64,000 nucleotides of DNA from Leisingera sp. M658 (GCF_025144145.1 NZ_CP083546.1:1442501-1506500), one strand, 5' to 3'. Counted from the first letter of the stretch, positions 36,460-45,710 are shown. Program-made: numbers and translations. The notes: generated from the letters alone by a model not told the origin.

Positions 36460-36503
36460 ACCCTAGCGCAGAGAATTGCATTCGCCAAGATAATTTGATC
36501 AAA
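36460..36503 (-). promoter_or_regulatory. Promoter and upstream palindrome of the second ligase gene
   Basis: TTGGCG (36488-36483), 17 bases and TAGGGT (36465-36460) form a promoter on the minus strand. TTTGATCAAA (36494-36503) lies just upstream of the -35 box, a position that would suit an activator. On the plus strand it is followed by TTGAGCC, as is the copy at 35037. Confidence 0.55.
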
Positions 36504-36595
36504 AGTTTGAGCCGACGCCCCGGCGACCCAATCTTGCGGGAGAAACCCCTGCGGTGTGAGGCACCGAGTGCGCCCGGTATGATCCAGCGATCGCC

Positions 36596-36622
36596 AAAAA
36601 AATGGCTCCCGAAGGAGCCATT
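36596..36622 (-). terminator. Intrinsic terminator of the ABC transporter operon
   Basis: AATGGCTCC (36601-36609) and GGAGCCATT (36614-36622) form a 9-bp stem with a CGAA/TTCG tetraloop, followed on the minus strand by a run of seven T. It lies 7 bases after the last permease gene. Confidence 0.9.
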
Positions 36623-36628
36623 CTGCAT

Positions 36629-37435
36629 TCAGCGGATCAGGTTGATCTTCAGCCTGGTGCGGCTGCGCCGCTCTTGCGGCAGGTGCCGGTTCAGCTGCTT
36701 GTTCACAAAACCGAACACCGAGATAACAACCAGTGTCAGCAGAATGAAGTAGAAGGCCAGGATCGGGTAGGGGACAAAGGGGTTAAAGGTCTTGTCCGCG
36801 AAATAGCTGGCGTAGTACAGCGCATCGCCCTTTTGCTGCCAGGCCGGAAAGCCCGAAAAGAACACCAGCGTGGTGGCGTGGAACAGGAAGATCGCCTCGT
36901 TGGTGTAGGCAGGCCAGGCCAGCCGCATCATGGTCGGGAAGGTGATGCGGCGGAACCGGGTCCAGCCGGTCATGCCATAGGCGTCCGCAGCCTCGATATC
37001 GCCCTTGGGGATCGACAAAAGCGCGCCATAAAAGATCTCGCCCGAATAGGCCGCGGTGTTGAAGAACAGCACAACCAGCGCGCCCAGCCAGGCCGAGGTG
37101 AACGGATCAAAGAAGCTGGAGACGCCTTTGAGGCTGAGGAAGCAGGCGTAGGCAAAGAAGAACTGGATGAACAGCGGGCTGCCGCGGAACACAAAGATGA
37201 ACCACTCCGCCGGTTTGCGCCACGCCGGGTTGGGGCTGGATTTGCCAACCGCCAGGGCGACGGCCAGGAAAAAGCCGGTCGTCAGAGCGATGATGCCAAA
37301 GTAGATATTCCAGATCAGGCCGGATCCGATCAGGGTAAAGTGCTCGCACAGGGTGTACTCGCCCTTGGGCAGCAGCCGTTCGCCAAAGCCCAAAGAACGG
37401 AAGGCATAGGCCTGGATGGTTTCAACGCAACTCAT
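36629..37435 (-). CDS. Polar amino-acid ABC transporter permease 2 (HisM/GlnP type)
   Basis: The 268-residue inner-membrane permease has the HEQRO-type motif EAADAYGMTGWTRFRRITFP and about five transmembrane helices. The C-terminus ends QERRSRTRLKINLIR on the cytoplasmic side. The start at 37435 overlaps the stop of the previous permease by 4 bases (ATGA); the longer frame is antisense noise. Confidence 0.9.
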   Translation of the reverse strand: MSCVETIQAYAFRSLGFGERLLPKGEYTLCEHFTLIGSGLIWNIYFGIIALTTGFFLAVALAVGKSSPNPAWRKPAEWFIFVFRGSPLFIQFFFAYACFLSLKGVSSFFDPFTSAWLGALVVLFFNTAAYSGEIFYGALLSIPKGDIEAADAYGMTGWTRFRRITFPTMMRLAWPAYTNEAIFLFHATTLVFFSGFPAWQQKGDALYYASYFADKTFNPFVPYPILAFYFILLTLVVISVFGFVNKQLNRHLPQERRSRTRLKINLIR

Positions 37436-38316
37436 GCCGCGGCCTTTCTTTGTGCTTCGCCTGCTGCGGTGGCCTGGCCTCGGGTCAGACGCTTCATGAT
37501 CCGGTCCAGGGCGACTTCGGACAGTTTGGTAAAGCACAGGTAGAACACCAGCAGCGCGGCGAAATACCAGACATGCCAATTCGGATGCGGGTAGTCGGTG
37601 AACCTGGCGGTCTTGGTGCCGCCAAGCTCCCGCGCCCAATAAACGATGTCCTCGACCCCCAGCAGGAACAAAAGCGGCGTGGCCTTGATCAGCACCATCC
37701 ACAGGTTCGACAGACCCGGCAGCGCATAGACCCACATCTGCGGCACCAGAATGCGCCAGAAGGCCTGGCGGCTGGTCATGCCATAGGCCTCGGCGGTTTC
37801 GATCTGGGTGCGCGGCACGGCGCGCATGGCGCCAAACAGGACGTTGGCGGCAAAGGCGCCGAAAACGATCGAGAAGGTCAGAACCGCCAGGAAGAAGCCG
37901 TAGGTTTCATGCACCCATTGCGGTGCGGTGGACAGCGGCAGTTTCGCTGCATCGCAGACCACAAAATCGATGCCGCGGCGGACCGGTTCGTCCCATTCCG
38001 GGCATTTCACCTTGTGGCGCATCCACTCGAACGCCTGGTCAAGCGCGATGACGAAAAACAGGAAGAAGGCAATATCGGGCACGCCGCGCACAATGCTGGT
38101 ATAGCCCATGCCGAACCAGCGCAGCGGCAGGAATTTGGAACGGGCGGCACTGGCAGCGCCAAAGCCGAACATCAGCGCAACCGGAGCGGTGATGGCCAGC
38201 AGGGTCAGGACCACAAAGACCGAGATATAAAGGTTCAAATGCTTGCCGGTGGTCAGGTAGCAGCTGAGCCAGCTCAGCCCCTCAAGCGTCGATGGGTCCG
38301 TGCAATAGGAAAACAT
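37432..38316 (-). CDS. Polar amino-acid ABC transporter permease 1 (HisQ type)
   Basis: The 294-residue permease has ETAEAYGMTSRQAFWRILVP as its EAA loop, multiple transmembrane helices and a periplasmic insertion (about 105-145, containing CPEW and FVVCDAAKLP) longer than in small family members. ACAGG lies upstream of ATG 38316. It forms a heterodimer with the next gene product. Confidence 0.88.
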   Translation of the reverse strand: MFSYCTDPSTLEGLSWLSCYLTTGKHLNLYISVFVVLTLLAITAPVALMFGFGAASAARSKFLPLRWFGMGYTSIVRGVPDIAFFLFFVIALDQAFEWMRHKVKCPEWDEPVRRGIDFVVCDAAKLPLSTAPQWVHETYGFFLAVLTFSIVFGAFAANVLFGAMRAVPRTQIETAEAYGMTSRQAFWRILVPQMWVYALPGLSNLWMVLIKATPLLFLLGVEDIVYWARELGGTKTARFTDYPHPNWHVWYFAALLVFYLCFTKLSEVALDRIMKRLTRGQATAAGEAQRKAAA

Positions 38317-38374
38317 AAGTGAGCCTGTCTTTCTCTGTTCACGCCCGGCGCGCGGCACCGGATGAGAATGAATG

Positions 38375-38422
38375 AGGCCCGCGCGCCGCAGCGGCGGGCC
38401 TGCAGATCCTGTAACAGGATCA
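38375..38422 (-). ncRNA. Two mRNA hairpins after the binding-protein gene
   Basis: AGGCCCGC/GCGGGCCT (38375-38382 and 38394-38401) and GATCCTG/CAGGATC (38406-38412 and 38416-38422) lie between the stop of the binding-protein gene and the first permease gene, without a T run. Such structures protect the upstream mRNA end and favour high binding-protein levels. Confidence 0.5.
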
Positions 38423-38424
38423 GA

Positions 38425-39132
38425 TTACCACTGGGAGGAAACTTCCCATTTGGCGATCAGTTCGTTCAGCGTGCCGTCGTCTTTCATGGTCTGGATCGCC
38501 GCGTCGAACGTGCCGCGCAAGTCTCCGTCAGATTCCCGGAAGCCCATGCCAACGCCGCCGCCAAGTGCTTCGGATTTCTCCAGCATCACCAGATCGTCGC
38601 CCACAACCGTGTCGAGGAAGCTTTTGTCGGCCAGAACCGCGTCTGCTTCGCCGTTGCGTACTGCTGCGACAGTTTCTTCGGGGGTGGCGAATTCGACCAG
38701 GGTCCAGCCCTGTTCGGCCACAAAGGCGGCCTGAATGGTGGTCGCCTGGGCCGCAATCACGCCGCTTGCCAGGTCAACGTCTGCCGACTGGGCAACATAG
38801 GCGGACGGATCCGGCGGGGTGTAGGGCTGGGTGAAATCAATGACTTCGTCGCGCTCGTCGGTGATCGACATGCCGGCGATGATGGTGTCGTAGTTGCCGG
38901 AAACCAGGTTCGGAATGATCGAATCCCAGTCGTTTTTGACCCATTCGCAGGTCAGTTCGGCACGCTTGCACAGCTCATCGCCCAATTCGCGTTCAAAGCC
39001 GTCGATCTCGCCTGCGTCATTGACGAAGTTCCACGGTGCATAGGCGCCCTCGGTGCCCAGGCGCACGGTGTCCGCCAGGCCCATGCCTGCGGTCAGCGCC
39101 AGGGCGGCGGTGCCAAGGATCAGTGATTTCAT
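38425..39132 (-). CDS. Periplasmic polar amino-acid binding protein (family 3)
   Basis: The 235-residue protein has a signal peptide (cleavage near GLA-DTV, residue 20) and the family 3 solute-binding fold: VRLGTEGAYAPWNFVNDAG, FERELGDELC, DSIIPNLVSGNYDTIIAGMS and DFTQPYT. The arginine-type ligand-binding R in TDERDEVIDF is present. The substrate may be a basic or polar amino acid or an amine handled by the adjacent ligase/oxidase module. Confidence 0.9.
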   Translation of the reverse strand: MKSLILGTAALALTAGMGLADTVRLGTEGAYAPWNFVNDAGEIDGFERELGDELCKRAELTCEWVKNDWDSIIPNLVSGNYDTIIAGMSITDERDEVIDFTQPYTPPDPSAYVAQSADVDLASGVIAAQATTIQAAFVAEQGWTLVEFATPEETVAAVRNGEADAVLADKSFLDTVVGDDLVMLEKSEALGGGVGMGFRESDGDLRGTFDAAIQTMKDDGTLNELIAKWEVSSQW

Positions 39133-39178
39133 GTATTTACTCCCGTTCTGTTTGGTTATTGGGTCTGTTTGTTATTGC

Positions 39179-39958
39179 TTATTGGCCGTGCCGGGTCGAG
39201 GACAGGAATGCCCTCAGCCGCGGTGAGCGGGTGTTGCCGAACAATTCGTCCGGCGAACCTTCTTCTTCGATCAGCCCCTGGTGCAGGAACACGATGTGGC
39301 TGGAAACATCCGCCGCCATGTTCATGTCATGGGTCACGATCAGCATGGTGCGGCCCTCAGCGGCGAGGTCCTTGATCACCTTGACAACTTCCTGTTCCAG
39401 CTCGGGATCGAGCGCAGAGGTGGGCTCGTCGAACAGCAGTGCTTCGGGTTCCATGCACAGCCCGCGGGCAATTGCGGCGCGCTGCTGCTGGCCGCCCGAA
39501 AGCTGCGCCGGGTAGACATCCCATTTGTCGCCGATGCCGACCTTTGCCAGATAGTGGCGGGCTTTTTCTTCGACCTCTGCCCGGTCGCGGCCCAGCACGG
39601 TGACCGGCGCCTCCATCACATTCTGCAGGATGGTCATATGGGCCCACAGGTTGAACTGCTGGAACACCATCGACAGATTGGTGCGGATGCGCAGGACCTG
39701 TTTGGCGTCCGCCGGGCGGCGGTTCAGACCCTGGCCCGACCAGGTGATCGGCTCATCCTTGAACCGGATTTCGCCTTGCTGGCTGTCTTCCAGCAGGTTG
39801 CAGCAGCGCAGCAGGGTAGACTTGCCTGATCCCGAAGACCCGATCAGCGAGACCACGTCGCCCTTGTGGGCGGTGATATCAACGCCTTTGATCACTTCCA
39901 GCTCGCCATAGGATTTATGCAGGCCGCGGATTTGCAGAACGGGCGAAGTATCGGTCAA
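39179..39958 (-). CDS. Polar amino-acid ABC transporter ATPase (HisP/GlnQ type)
   Basis: The 259-residue ATPase has Walker A GSSGSGKST (40-48), signature LSGGQQQR, Walker B ALLFDEPTSAL and the switch histidine in LIVTHDM. The start is a TTG (39958) with AGGGA upstream; no ATG is available in frame near the N-terminus. It is the first gene of the four-gene transporter operon. Confidence 0.92.
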   Translation of the reverse strand: MTDTSPVLQIRGLHKSYGELEVIKGVDITAHKGDVVSLIGSSGSGKSTLLRCCNLLEDSQQGEIRFKDEPITWSGQGLNRRPADAKQVLRIRTNLSMVFQQFNLWAHMTILQNVMEAPVTVLGRDRAEVEEKARHYLAKVGIGDKWDVYPAQLSGGQQQRAAIARGLCMEPEALLFDEPTSALDPELEQEVVKVIKDLAAEGRTMLIVTHDMNMAADVSSHIVFLHQGLIEEEGSPDELFGNTRSPRLRAFLSSTRHGQ

Positions 39959-40101
39959 GGTGTCTTTGTCCCTGTAAGTGGAAATTCGTTCTTATTGGAC
40001 CGAAAAAAAGACCGAATGCAACGTTCAAACCGCACAAGCCGGCACCGCAGGCGCCGAAATGACCGGATGAGCCGCCATTTCGGAAGGGGGCGCTGCGTCA
40101 G

Positions 40102-40866
40102 TTACGCAGCACGGATGCGCTGTTCGGTCAGCACCGGGCCGGGCGGTGTCGGCACCGCCAGGTAGTCGCTGGGGGCAAACTGCACCAGCCCTTTCAGATG
40201 CAAAAGGGTTTTGCTGTCTTCGTCCAGCGCGCGGATTGCAGCTTCGATGGCAGCAAACAGCGCCTGCGGGTCCTGGTCCAGGGCGGTGATGTAGGGCAGG
40301 GTCGGGGTTGGCTCAGTGCGTTCAATTTCGGTCAGCCCTTCGGCGAACCCGTCGTGCGTCTTGACCAGTTCCCAGGTCAGCGCGTCCAGGGCCGCAAAAT
40401 CGGCCCGGCCCTCGGCAACGGCTTGCGCCGACAGGCTGTGGCCGCCGGTTTCCAGCAGCGCACCTGGCAGGATGCTGCGGTCGTGCAGATGCACCATCGG
40501 TGCGGCCCAGCCGGATTGCGACAACCCTTCATTATAGGCAAAGCGGCGCCCGGCAAAGGCAGACAGCGGCCGCCCCGCGTCCGCGCCGCGGGCAATAAAG
40601 ACGCTGTTGTAATAACCCGCCGGGCAGCCCGGCAGGCCGTAGTCCGGGGTGCCCACCAGCTCCACCTCGCCATACAGCCGGGTGCGGTACGGGCAGCCGC
40701 AGGTCTGTGACAGCAGCAGCTCCGGCGATTTCCAGACCTCCCAGAAATCGGCGCCACGGGTCAGCTGTTCCGGCCCGCGGCCCAGTTGTGCGCGGATCAA
40801 TGCCCAGAACCGGTCGTTGGCCGCTGCCGTTTCCGGACGGTCGTACATTCCAAGATGAGCAATCAT
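40102..40866 (-). CDS. PhnD-like phosphate/phosphonate-binding domain protein without signal peptide
   Basis: The 254-residue protein has the PhnD/SsuA-like periplasmic binding fold (VGTPDYGLPGCPAGYYNSVFIARGAD, then GRRFAYNEGLSQSGW) but begins MIAHLGMYDRPETAAANDRF with no signal peptide. It is therefore predicted to be cytoplasmic or non-classically exported. The ATG overlaps the stop of the TerB-like gene by 4 bases. No transporter permease or ATPase for phosphonate is nearby, so the role is unclear. Confidence 0.75.
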   Translation of the reverse strand: MIAHLGMYDRPETAAANDRFWALIRAQLGRGPEQLTRGADFWEVWKSPELLLSQTCGCPYRTRLYGEVELVGTPDYGLPGCPAGYYNSVFIARGADAGRPLSAFAGRRFAYNEGLSQSGWAAPMVHLHDRSILPGALLETGGHSLSAQAVAEGRADFAALDALTWELVKTHDGFAEGLTEIERTEPTPTLPYITALDQDPQALFAAIEAAIRALDEDSKTLLHLKGLVQFAPSDYLAVPTPPGPVLTEQRIRAA

Positions 40867-41303
40867 AAAGCAGCCTCTGCCCGTTTGCGCGCCATTGCGC
40901 TGTCCACATCCGAAACCCCCAGCAGACTGGCGGACAGCCGCAGCAGAGCATCTTCATTTGCATCGCGGTGGCCATCGGCCAGGGCCACCTGCCACAGGGC
41001 CTCAATCACACCCGTGCGGTCCTCATAAGCCACGGCGTCCTTGATCGCGCGGGTGAAGCGCACGGTGTCAGGCGCCTCGGCCTCCATCGCTTCAGCCTGT
41101 TCGCGCAGGATCAGCGCCCCGCCGGTGTCCAGCCGGTAGCGGGTGGACAGGATCCGGTCGATCCGGTCTTTCTCGACTTCGGAATAATTGTGGTCCGAGC
41201 GGGCAATCCGCACCAGCAGCGCGGTCAGGGCAAGCCGCGCGCCCTCATCATCCAGCGGCGCGGGCGCAGGTTCCAGCAATCGCTGCAGAAGCTCCTTGAA
41301 CAT
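40863..41303 (-). CDS. TerB-family protein (copy 2)
   Basis: The 146-residue protein has the TerB helical bundle with acidic metal-site motifs in RIARSDHNYSEVEKDRIDRIL and ALADGHRDANEDALLRL. It is a clear paralogue of the preceding gene. Its ATG overlaps that gene's stop by 1 base (TGATG), and its own stop overlaps the PhnD-like start. The long upstream extension of its frame lies inside copy 1 and is not used. Confidence 0.8.
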   Translation of the reverse strand: MFKELLQRLLEPAPAPLDDEGARLALTALLVRIARSDHNYSEVEKDRIDRILSTRYRLDTGGALILREQAEAMEAEAPDTVRFTRAIKDAVAYEDRTGVIEALWQVALADGHRDANEDALLRLSASLLGVSDVDSAMARKRAEAAL

Positions 41304-41770
41304 CAGGTTTCCTCCGCTGTGCCGCTGAATTTCCCGACCGCGCGGGCGCGGGCTTTCTGGCTGTCGGCATAAGACAGGCCCATCGCTTTGCGGGCCTCTT
41401 CGACGATGGTGACTTCGCCCGCGTGCTCGTTGCCGTCGGCCAGCACCACCTCCCACAGCGCGTCCATCGCCGCCAGTCGTTCCTCCAGCCCGGTGGTCTC
41501 GCGGATCAGCCGCCCGAAGGTGTCGGTTTCCGGCGCCGCGGCGTGCAGCTTTTCGCAGGTAGCGCGCACCTTGGCGGCCTCAATTGCGTTGTGCTGGTAG
41601 AGCCGGGCCAGGATCCGGTCGATCAGGCTGATTTCCTCCAGCTGGTAATCGCGGTCGGACTGCGCCACCCGCACCAGCAGGGCACCCAGGGCCAATTCGG
41701 CATCCGGGTCCGGCAATCCGGGGCGCTCAGTCGGGCGGAACGCTTGGAAGAATTTCTTAAGCAGCGGCAT
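41303..41770 (-). CDS. TerB-family protein (copy 1)
   Basis: The 155-residue protein carries the same pattern (RVAQSDRDYQLEEISLIDRIL and VLADGNEHAGEVTIVEEARKAMGL). TerB domains bind divalent metal through clustered acidic residues and are found in tellurite-resistance and stress modules. It leads the TerB-TerB-PhnD unit. There are no other ter genes, so tellurite resistance is not implied. Confidence 0.8.
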   Translation of the reverse strand: MPLLKKFFQAFRPTERPGLPDPDAELALGALLVRVAQSDRDYQLEEISLIDRILARLYQHNAIEAAKVRATCEKLHAAAPETDTFGRLIRETTGLEERLAAMDALWEVVLADGNEHAGEVTIVEEARKAMGLSYADSQKARARAVGKFSGTAEET

Positions 41771-41805
41771 CAGCAGACCTCGGTCAAAGCGGTTGGGCGG
41801 GCGGG

Positions 41806-42099
41806 TTAACCGCCGTACCCTTCGATGATTTGCATATCACCCGACGAGACCAGATCGCGAAAGGCCTTGGCGTCCTGATAAGCCATGGAAACATAGCAGG
41901 CTTTTGCAGTTTCGAAATCCTTGAATTCAAGGACAACAGTGCGCGAGCGGAACGCGCCTTCGCGTACCTCGCGCTCGCCGCCGCGGATCAGGAACTTTGC
42001 ACCGAACTCAGCCAGCACCGGTTTGGCTGCATTCTTATAGTCCTCATAGCGTTCCATGTCCTGCACATCCACATGGGCCACCCAGTATCCTTTGGGCAT
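41806..42099 (-). CDS. DUF1330 protein
   Basis: A 97-residue ferredoxin-fold protein with MPKGYWVAHVDVQDMERYED, KFLIRGGEREVREG and VVLEFKDFETAKACYVSMAYQ, all classic DUF1330 features. Function is unknown. It lies 35 bases upstream of the TerB unit and may be cotranscribed. Confidence 0.88.
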   Translation of the reverse strand: MPKGYWVAHVDVQDMERYEDYKNAAKPVLAEFGAKFLIRGGEREVREGAFRSRTVVLEFKDFETAKACYVSMAYQDAKAFRDLVSSGDMQIIEGYGG

Positions 42100-42234
42100 G
42101 GGCTGCAGCCTCCCTTCTTTTTATGGTTGAGTGCAGGCTGATACAAAAGCGCGGCAATGACAATGGGGCGGTTGTTAAGAATTTCCCCGTTCCGCGGGAA
42201 TTTGCGCCCGGTTCAATGGTTTGCCGCGAAATGC

Positions 42235-42263
42235 AAAACGCCCGCCGGAGAGGGCGGGCGTTT
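42235..42263 (-). terminator. Intrinsic terminator of valS
   Basis: An 11-bp perfect stem (42236-42246 and 42253-42263) with a 6-base loop, followed on the minus strand by TTTTG. It lies 22 bases after the valS stop. Confidence 0.85.
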
Positions 42264-42284
42264 GAAACATGCTTAACAGGCGGC

Positions 42285-45200
42285 TCAGCCGATCTCGGCC
42301 AGGCGCGCCAGGGCTTCCTTGACCTTGGCTTCCTCTTCCTCGCGCAGGCGGAGGTTCTCGCGGGCTTCGGCAACCACATCTTCCGGGGCCGAGGCCGCGA
42401 ATTTCGGGTTGTTCAGCCGCCCGCGCAGCCCCCCCAGCTCTTTGGCGAGCTTACCCAGCGTTTTCTCCAGCCGCGCCTTTTCGGCTTCGACGTCGATCAC
42501 ATCCGCCAGCGGCAGGCCAAAGGCGGCACCGGGTGCAGCAACAGACGCGCAGCCCTTGGGGAAACTCTCGACCTGCTCCAGCGAAGTGATGCGGGCCAGT
42601 TTCTGGATCATCGCCTCGTTCTTCTGCCAGGCATTGCGCGCCTGATCAGAGAATTCGGTCACCACCATCGGGATCTTGGCGCCCGCCGGCACATGCATCT
42701 GCGCGCGGGTGGAGCGGATGTTCTCAATCGCGGTGATCACCCAATTCATCTCGGCGTCTGCATCCGCATTGACCAGTTCGGTGCCGTAAGCGGGCCAGTC
42801 CGCGTGCACCAGCATGTTGCCGCGTTTGGCGGTGTTGCCCCACAGCTCCTCGGTGATGAAGGGCATGATCGGATGCAGCAGGATCATGCACTGATCCAGC
42901 ACCCAGCCCAGCGTCTGGCGGGTCTCGGCGATCACCGCCTCATCTTCCGAGCCGAACAGCGGTTTCGACAGCTCGATATACCAGTCGCAAACCTTGCCCC
43001 AGGTAAAGGCATAAAGCGCATTGGCCGCGTCGTTAAACCGGTAAGCCTCCAATGCTGCGTCGACTTCGACACGCACCTTGGCGGTCTCGCCAATGATCCA
43101 CTGGTTCACAGCAGCCTTGGCATCCGGGCAGTCATAGGCCGGGGTGTTTTCGTCATAGACGTTGTTGAAATGGGCAAAGTTCACCGCATTCCACAGTTTG
43201 GTGCCAAAGTTCCGGTAGCCCTTGAGGCGCTCCATATCCAGTTTCAGCACGCCGCCAAGCGCCGCCATTGCAGCCGAGGAGAAGCGCAGCGCGTCGGCGC
43301 CGAATTCGTCGATGATTTCCAGCGGGTCGACCACGTTGCCGGTGGATTTCGACATCTTCTTGCCCTTGGCGTCGCGCACCAGCCCGTGCAGGTAGACGGT
43401 GTCAAACGGGATCTGATCGACCACAGCCAGCTGCATCATCATCATTCTGGCAACCCAGAAGAACAGAATGTCCTGACCGGTGACAAGCGTCGAGGTCGGG
43501 AAGTATTTCTGCATCTCGGCCGTGTCTTCCGGCCAGCCCAGCGTGCCAATCGGCCAGAGGCCGGAGGAAAACCAGGTGTCGAGGACGTCGGGGTCGCGTC
43601 GAAGAATGATGTGTGGAGCAGAGGAAAGGTCAGCCTGCGCGGAAAGGCCTCCACCAATTGCGCCTAAATCAACAGGCTTACCCGAGTCCTTCATTGCTTC
43701 TGTGACGATGAGTTTCTTGAAACCCAGCTTCTGATAAGCAGCTTGTAGGGCTTCTTCTTCTGTCGCCGCACAAAACATCTCTTCGAGGTCTTCCTCGGCG
43801 CCGCCGTCAACGGCGACCGCGAACCAAACCGGGATCTGATGGCCCCACCACAGCTGGCGCGAGATGCACCAGGGCTCGATGTTTTCCAGCCAGTGGTAAT
43901 AGGTCTTCTCACCGCTCTCCGGCAGGATCTTCACATCGCCATTGCGCACGGCGTCCAGCGCCGGGCCGACAACCTTTTCCGCGTCCACAAACCACTGGTC
44001 GGTCAGCATCGGCTCGATCACCACCTTGGAGCGGTCGCCAAAGGGCTGCATGATCGGCTTGTTCTCTACGTAGGGTTCCAGCACCTGGACCTCTTCACCG
44101 CTTTCCGGATCGGTCTTGGTGACGGTCTGCATCACCGCCAGGCCTTCGCTGGTGATCTGCTCTACCACCAGTTTGCGCGCCTCGAACCGGTCCAGACCGC
44201 GTAGGTCGTCAGGAACGAGGTTGACGGCGTCGGCTTCCGCTTCGGTCAGTGTTTTTTCGCCCTTGGCGACAGCCATGGCGAGGGTGGCGGCAGCGTCATA
44301 GCTTTCGCCGTCAGCCCGCATCTGGCCGCGCATGTCCATCAGGCGGTACATCGGAATCCGTGCGCGCTTGGCAACCTGATAGTCGTTAAAGTCATGCGCG
44401 CCGGTGATCTTCACCGCACCCGAGCCAAAGTCCTTGTCCGGGTATTCGTCCGTAATGATCGGGATCAGGCGGCGCTGTCCCTTGGGGCCCACCGGGATTT
44501 CACACAGCATGCCAACGATGGGCGCATAACGCTCGTCTGAGGGATGCACGGCGACCGCACCGTCGCCCAGCATGGTCTCGGGCCGGGTGGTGGCGATGGA
44601 GATGTAATTGCGTTCCTCGCGGAAGGTCACATTGCCGTCTTCATCTTTCTCCAAATACTCATATGTCGCACCATTTGCGAGCAGGTACTTGAAGTGCCAC
44701 ATATGGCCCGCGACTTCCAGGTTTTCGACTTCAAGGTCCGAGATTGCGGTCTCGAAATGCGGGTCCCAGTTGACCAGCCGCTTGCCGCGGTAGATCAGCC
44801 CCTTGTTGTACATCTCCACAAAGACCTTGATCACGGCGTCGTGGAAGTTGGGGGAGTTTTCGTGCCCCGTCCGCGTGTCGCCATGGGCGCCCGCCATGGT
44901 GAAGGCCGTGCGGGAGAAATCGCAGGACGCGCCGAGGCGTTTCAGCTGCTCAACAATGGTTCCGCCGGACTTCTCTTTCCATTCCCAGACCTTCTCCAGG
45001 AATTTCTCGCGGCCCAATTCGCGGCGCGAGGGCTGCTGGGTCTTGGCCAGTTCCCGCTCAACAACCATTTGGGTGGCGATCCCCGCATGGTCGGTACCCG
45101 GCTGCCAAAGGGTGTCGAACCCCTGCATACGCTTCCAGCGGATCAGGATATCCTGCAGGGTATTGTTGAAGGCATGGCCCATGTGCAGAACACCGGTCAC

Positions 45201-45341
45201 ATTCGGCGGCGGGATCATGATGCAATAGGCGGAGGCCTCTGGCTTGGCATTGGCGCCGGCCTTGAAACAGCCCGCTTCTTCCCAGGCCTTGTAAAGGCGG
45301 CTTTCGGCTTCCGCCGCGTTGAACGTCTTTTCCATCGCCAT
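42285..45341 (-). CDS. valS: Valine--tRNA ligase, with an extra segment in the catalytic domain
   Basis: The 1018-residue class I synthetase has HMGH (53-56) in [24 protein letters not shown] and a C-terminal coiled coil. Between IPVWF and [14 protein letters not shown] there are about 70 residues where E. coli ValRS has about 25. The extra part, encoded at about 43605-43815, is rich in Ala/Gly/Lys and uses AT-rich codons such as TTA and ATT, unlike the rest. Function is probably kept since the flanking motifs are intact. Confidence 0.95.
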   Translation of the reverse strand: MAMEKTFNAAEAESRLYKAWEEAGCFKAGANAKPEASAYCIMIPPPNVTGVLHMGHAFNNTLQDILIRWKRMQGFDTLWQPGTDHAGIATQMVVERELAKTQQPSRRELGREKFLEKVWEWKEKSGGTIVEQLKRLGASCDFSRTAFTMAGAHGDTRTGHENSPNFHDAVIKVFVEMYNKGLIYRGKRLVNWDPHFETAISDLEVENLEVAGHMWHFKYLLANGATYEYLEKDEDGNVTFREERNYISIATTRPETMLGDGAVAVHPSDERYAPIVGMLCEIPVGPKGQRRLIPIITDEYPDKDFGSGAVKITGAHDFNDYQVAKRARIPMYRLMDMRGQMRADGESYDAAATLAMAVAKGEKTLTEAEADAVNLVPDDLRGLDRFEARKLVVEQITSEGLAVMQTVTKTDPESGEEVQVLEPYVENKPIMQPFGDRSKVVIEPMLTDQWFVDAEKVVGPALDAVRNGDVKILPESGEKTYYHWLENIEPWCISRQLWWGHQIPVWFAVAVDGGAEEDLEEMFCAATEEEALQAAYQKLGFKKLIVTEAMKDSGKPVDLGAIGGGLSAQADLSSAPHIILRRDPDVLDTWFSSGLWPIGTLGWPEDTAEMQKYFPTSTLVTGQDILFFWVARMMMMQLAVVDQIPFDTVYLHGLVRDAKGKKMSKSTGNVVDPLEIIDEFGADALRFSSAAMAALGGVLKLDMERLKGYRNFGTKLWNAVNFAHFNNVYDENTPAYDCPDAKAAVNQWIIGETAKVRVEVDAALEAYRFNDAANALYAFTWGKVCDWYIELSKPLFGSEDEAVIAETRQTLGWVLDQCMILLHPIMPFITEELWGNTAKRGNMLVHADWPAYGTELVNADADAEMNWVITAIENIRSTRAQMHVPAGAKIPMVVTEFSDQARNAWQKNEAMIQKLARITSLEQVESFPKGCASVAAPGAAFGLPLADVIDVEAEKARLEKTLGKLAKELGGLRGRLNNPKFAASAPEDVVAEARENLRLREEEEAKVKEALARLAEIG

Positions 45342-45445
45342 CGCTGTGATCCCTCATGCAAGTGGCCGATCAATTACCCAATGGCGGCAGGAAGGGGAAG
45401 GCGGATTTTGCCGCAAGTGTCCCGTCTGCGGCTGGCAGAGCGCCA

Positions 45446-45471
45446 TTGGGTATTTAAGACCAGAAAGAAGC
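45446..45471 (+). repeat. Dispersed intergenic repeat, copy 2
   Basis: TTGGGTATTTAAGACCAGAA AGAAGC, matching copy 3 in inverted orientation at 24 of 26 positions and copy 1 at 17957-17981. Confidence 0.65.
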
Positions 45472-45622
45472 GGTAAGATTCCGTTAACTGGAATCACGGC
45501 ACTCTCCTTATGCGGTACAGGCTGGGGAGCCGATGACCGCACCAGGAAGAAGCTGCCCTCGCTCCTGGCAGGATTATCCCTTGGCGGACGGACGGCCAGC
45601 GGGCTAGGGCGCTTCGCTTGCT

Positions 45623-45648
45623 GCTTCTTTCTGGTCCCAAATACCCAA
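45623..45648 (-). repeat. Dispersed intergenic repeat, copy 3 (inverted)
   Basis: On the minus strand it reads TTGGGTATTTGGGACCAGAA AGAAGC. It is the inverted partner of copy 2, 151 bases away. Confidence 0.65.
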
Positions 45649-45710
45649 ATTCCGCGCCGGAGGCGCTAAAGCCAGCGCGCGCCCATTGGGTGCGCTCCGC
45701 TTTGCTCCGG

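Larger units (their letters stand above)
45342..45710. other. Intergenic region with an inverted pair of dispersed repeats
   Basis: Upstream of valS, about 370 bases hold no gene. Two repeat copies in opposite orientation (45446-45471 and 45623-45648) bracket about 150 bases. GATTCC/GGAATC with a 7-base spacer occurs at about 45477-45495. Confidence 0.5.

Noticed and set aside
40863-41770. Tellurite resistance operon
   Set aside because: Only TerB-like domains are present; terC, terD, terZ and other partners are absent.
41997-43667. 556-codon plus-strand open frame
   Set aside because: Antisense to valS, with no motif and no ribosome binding site.
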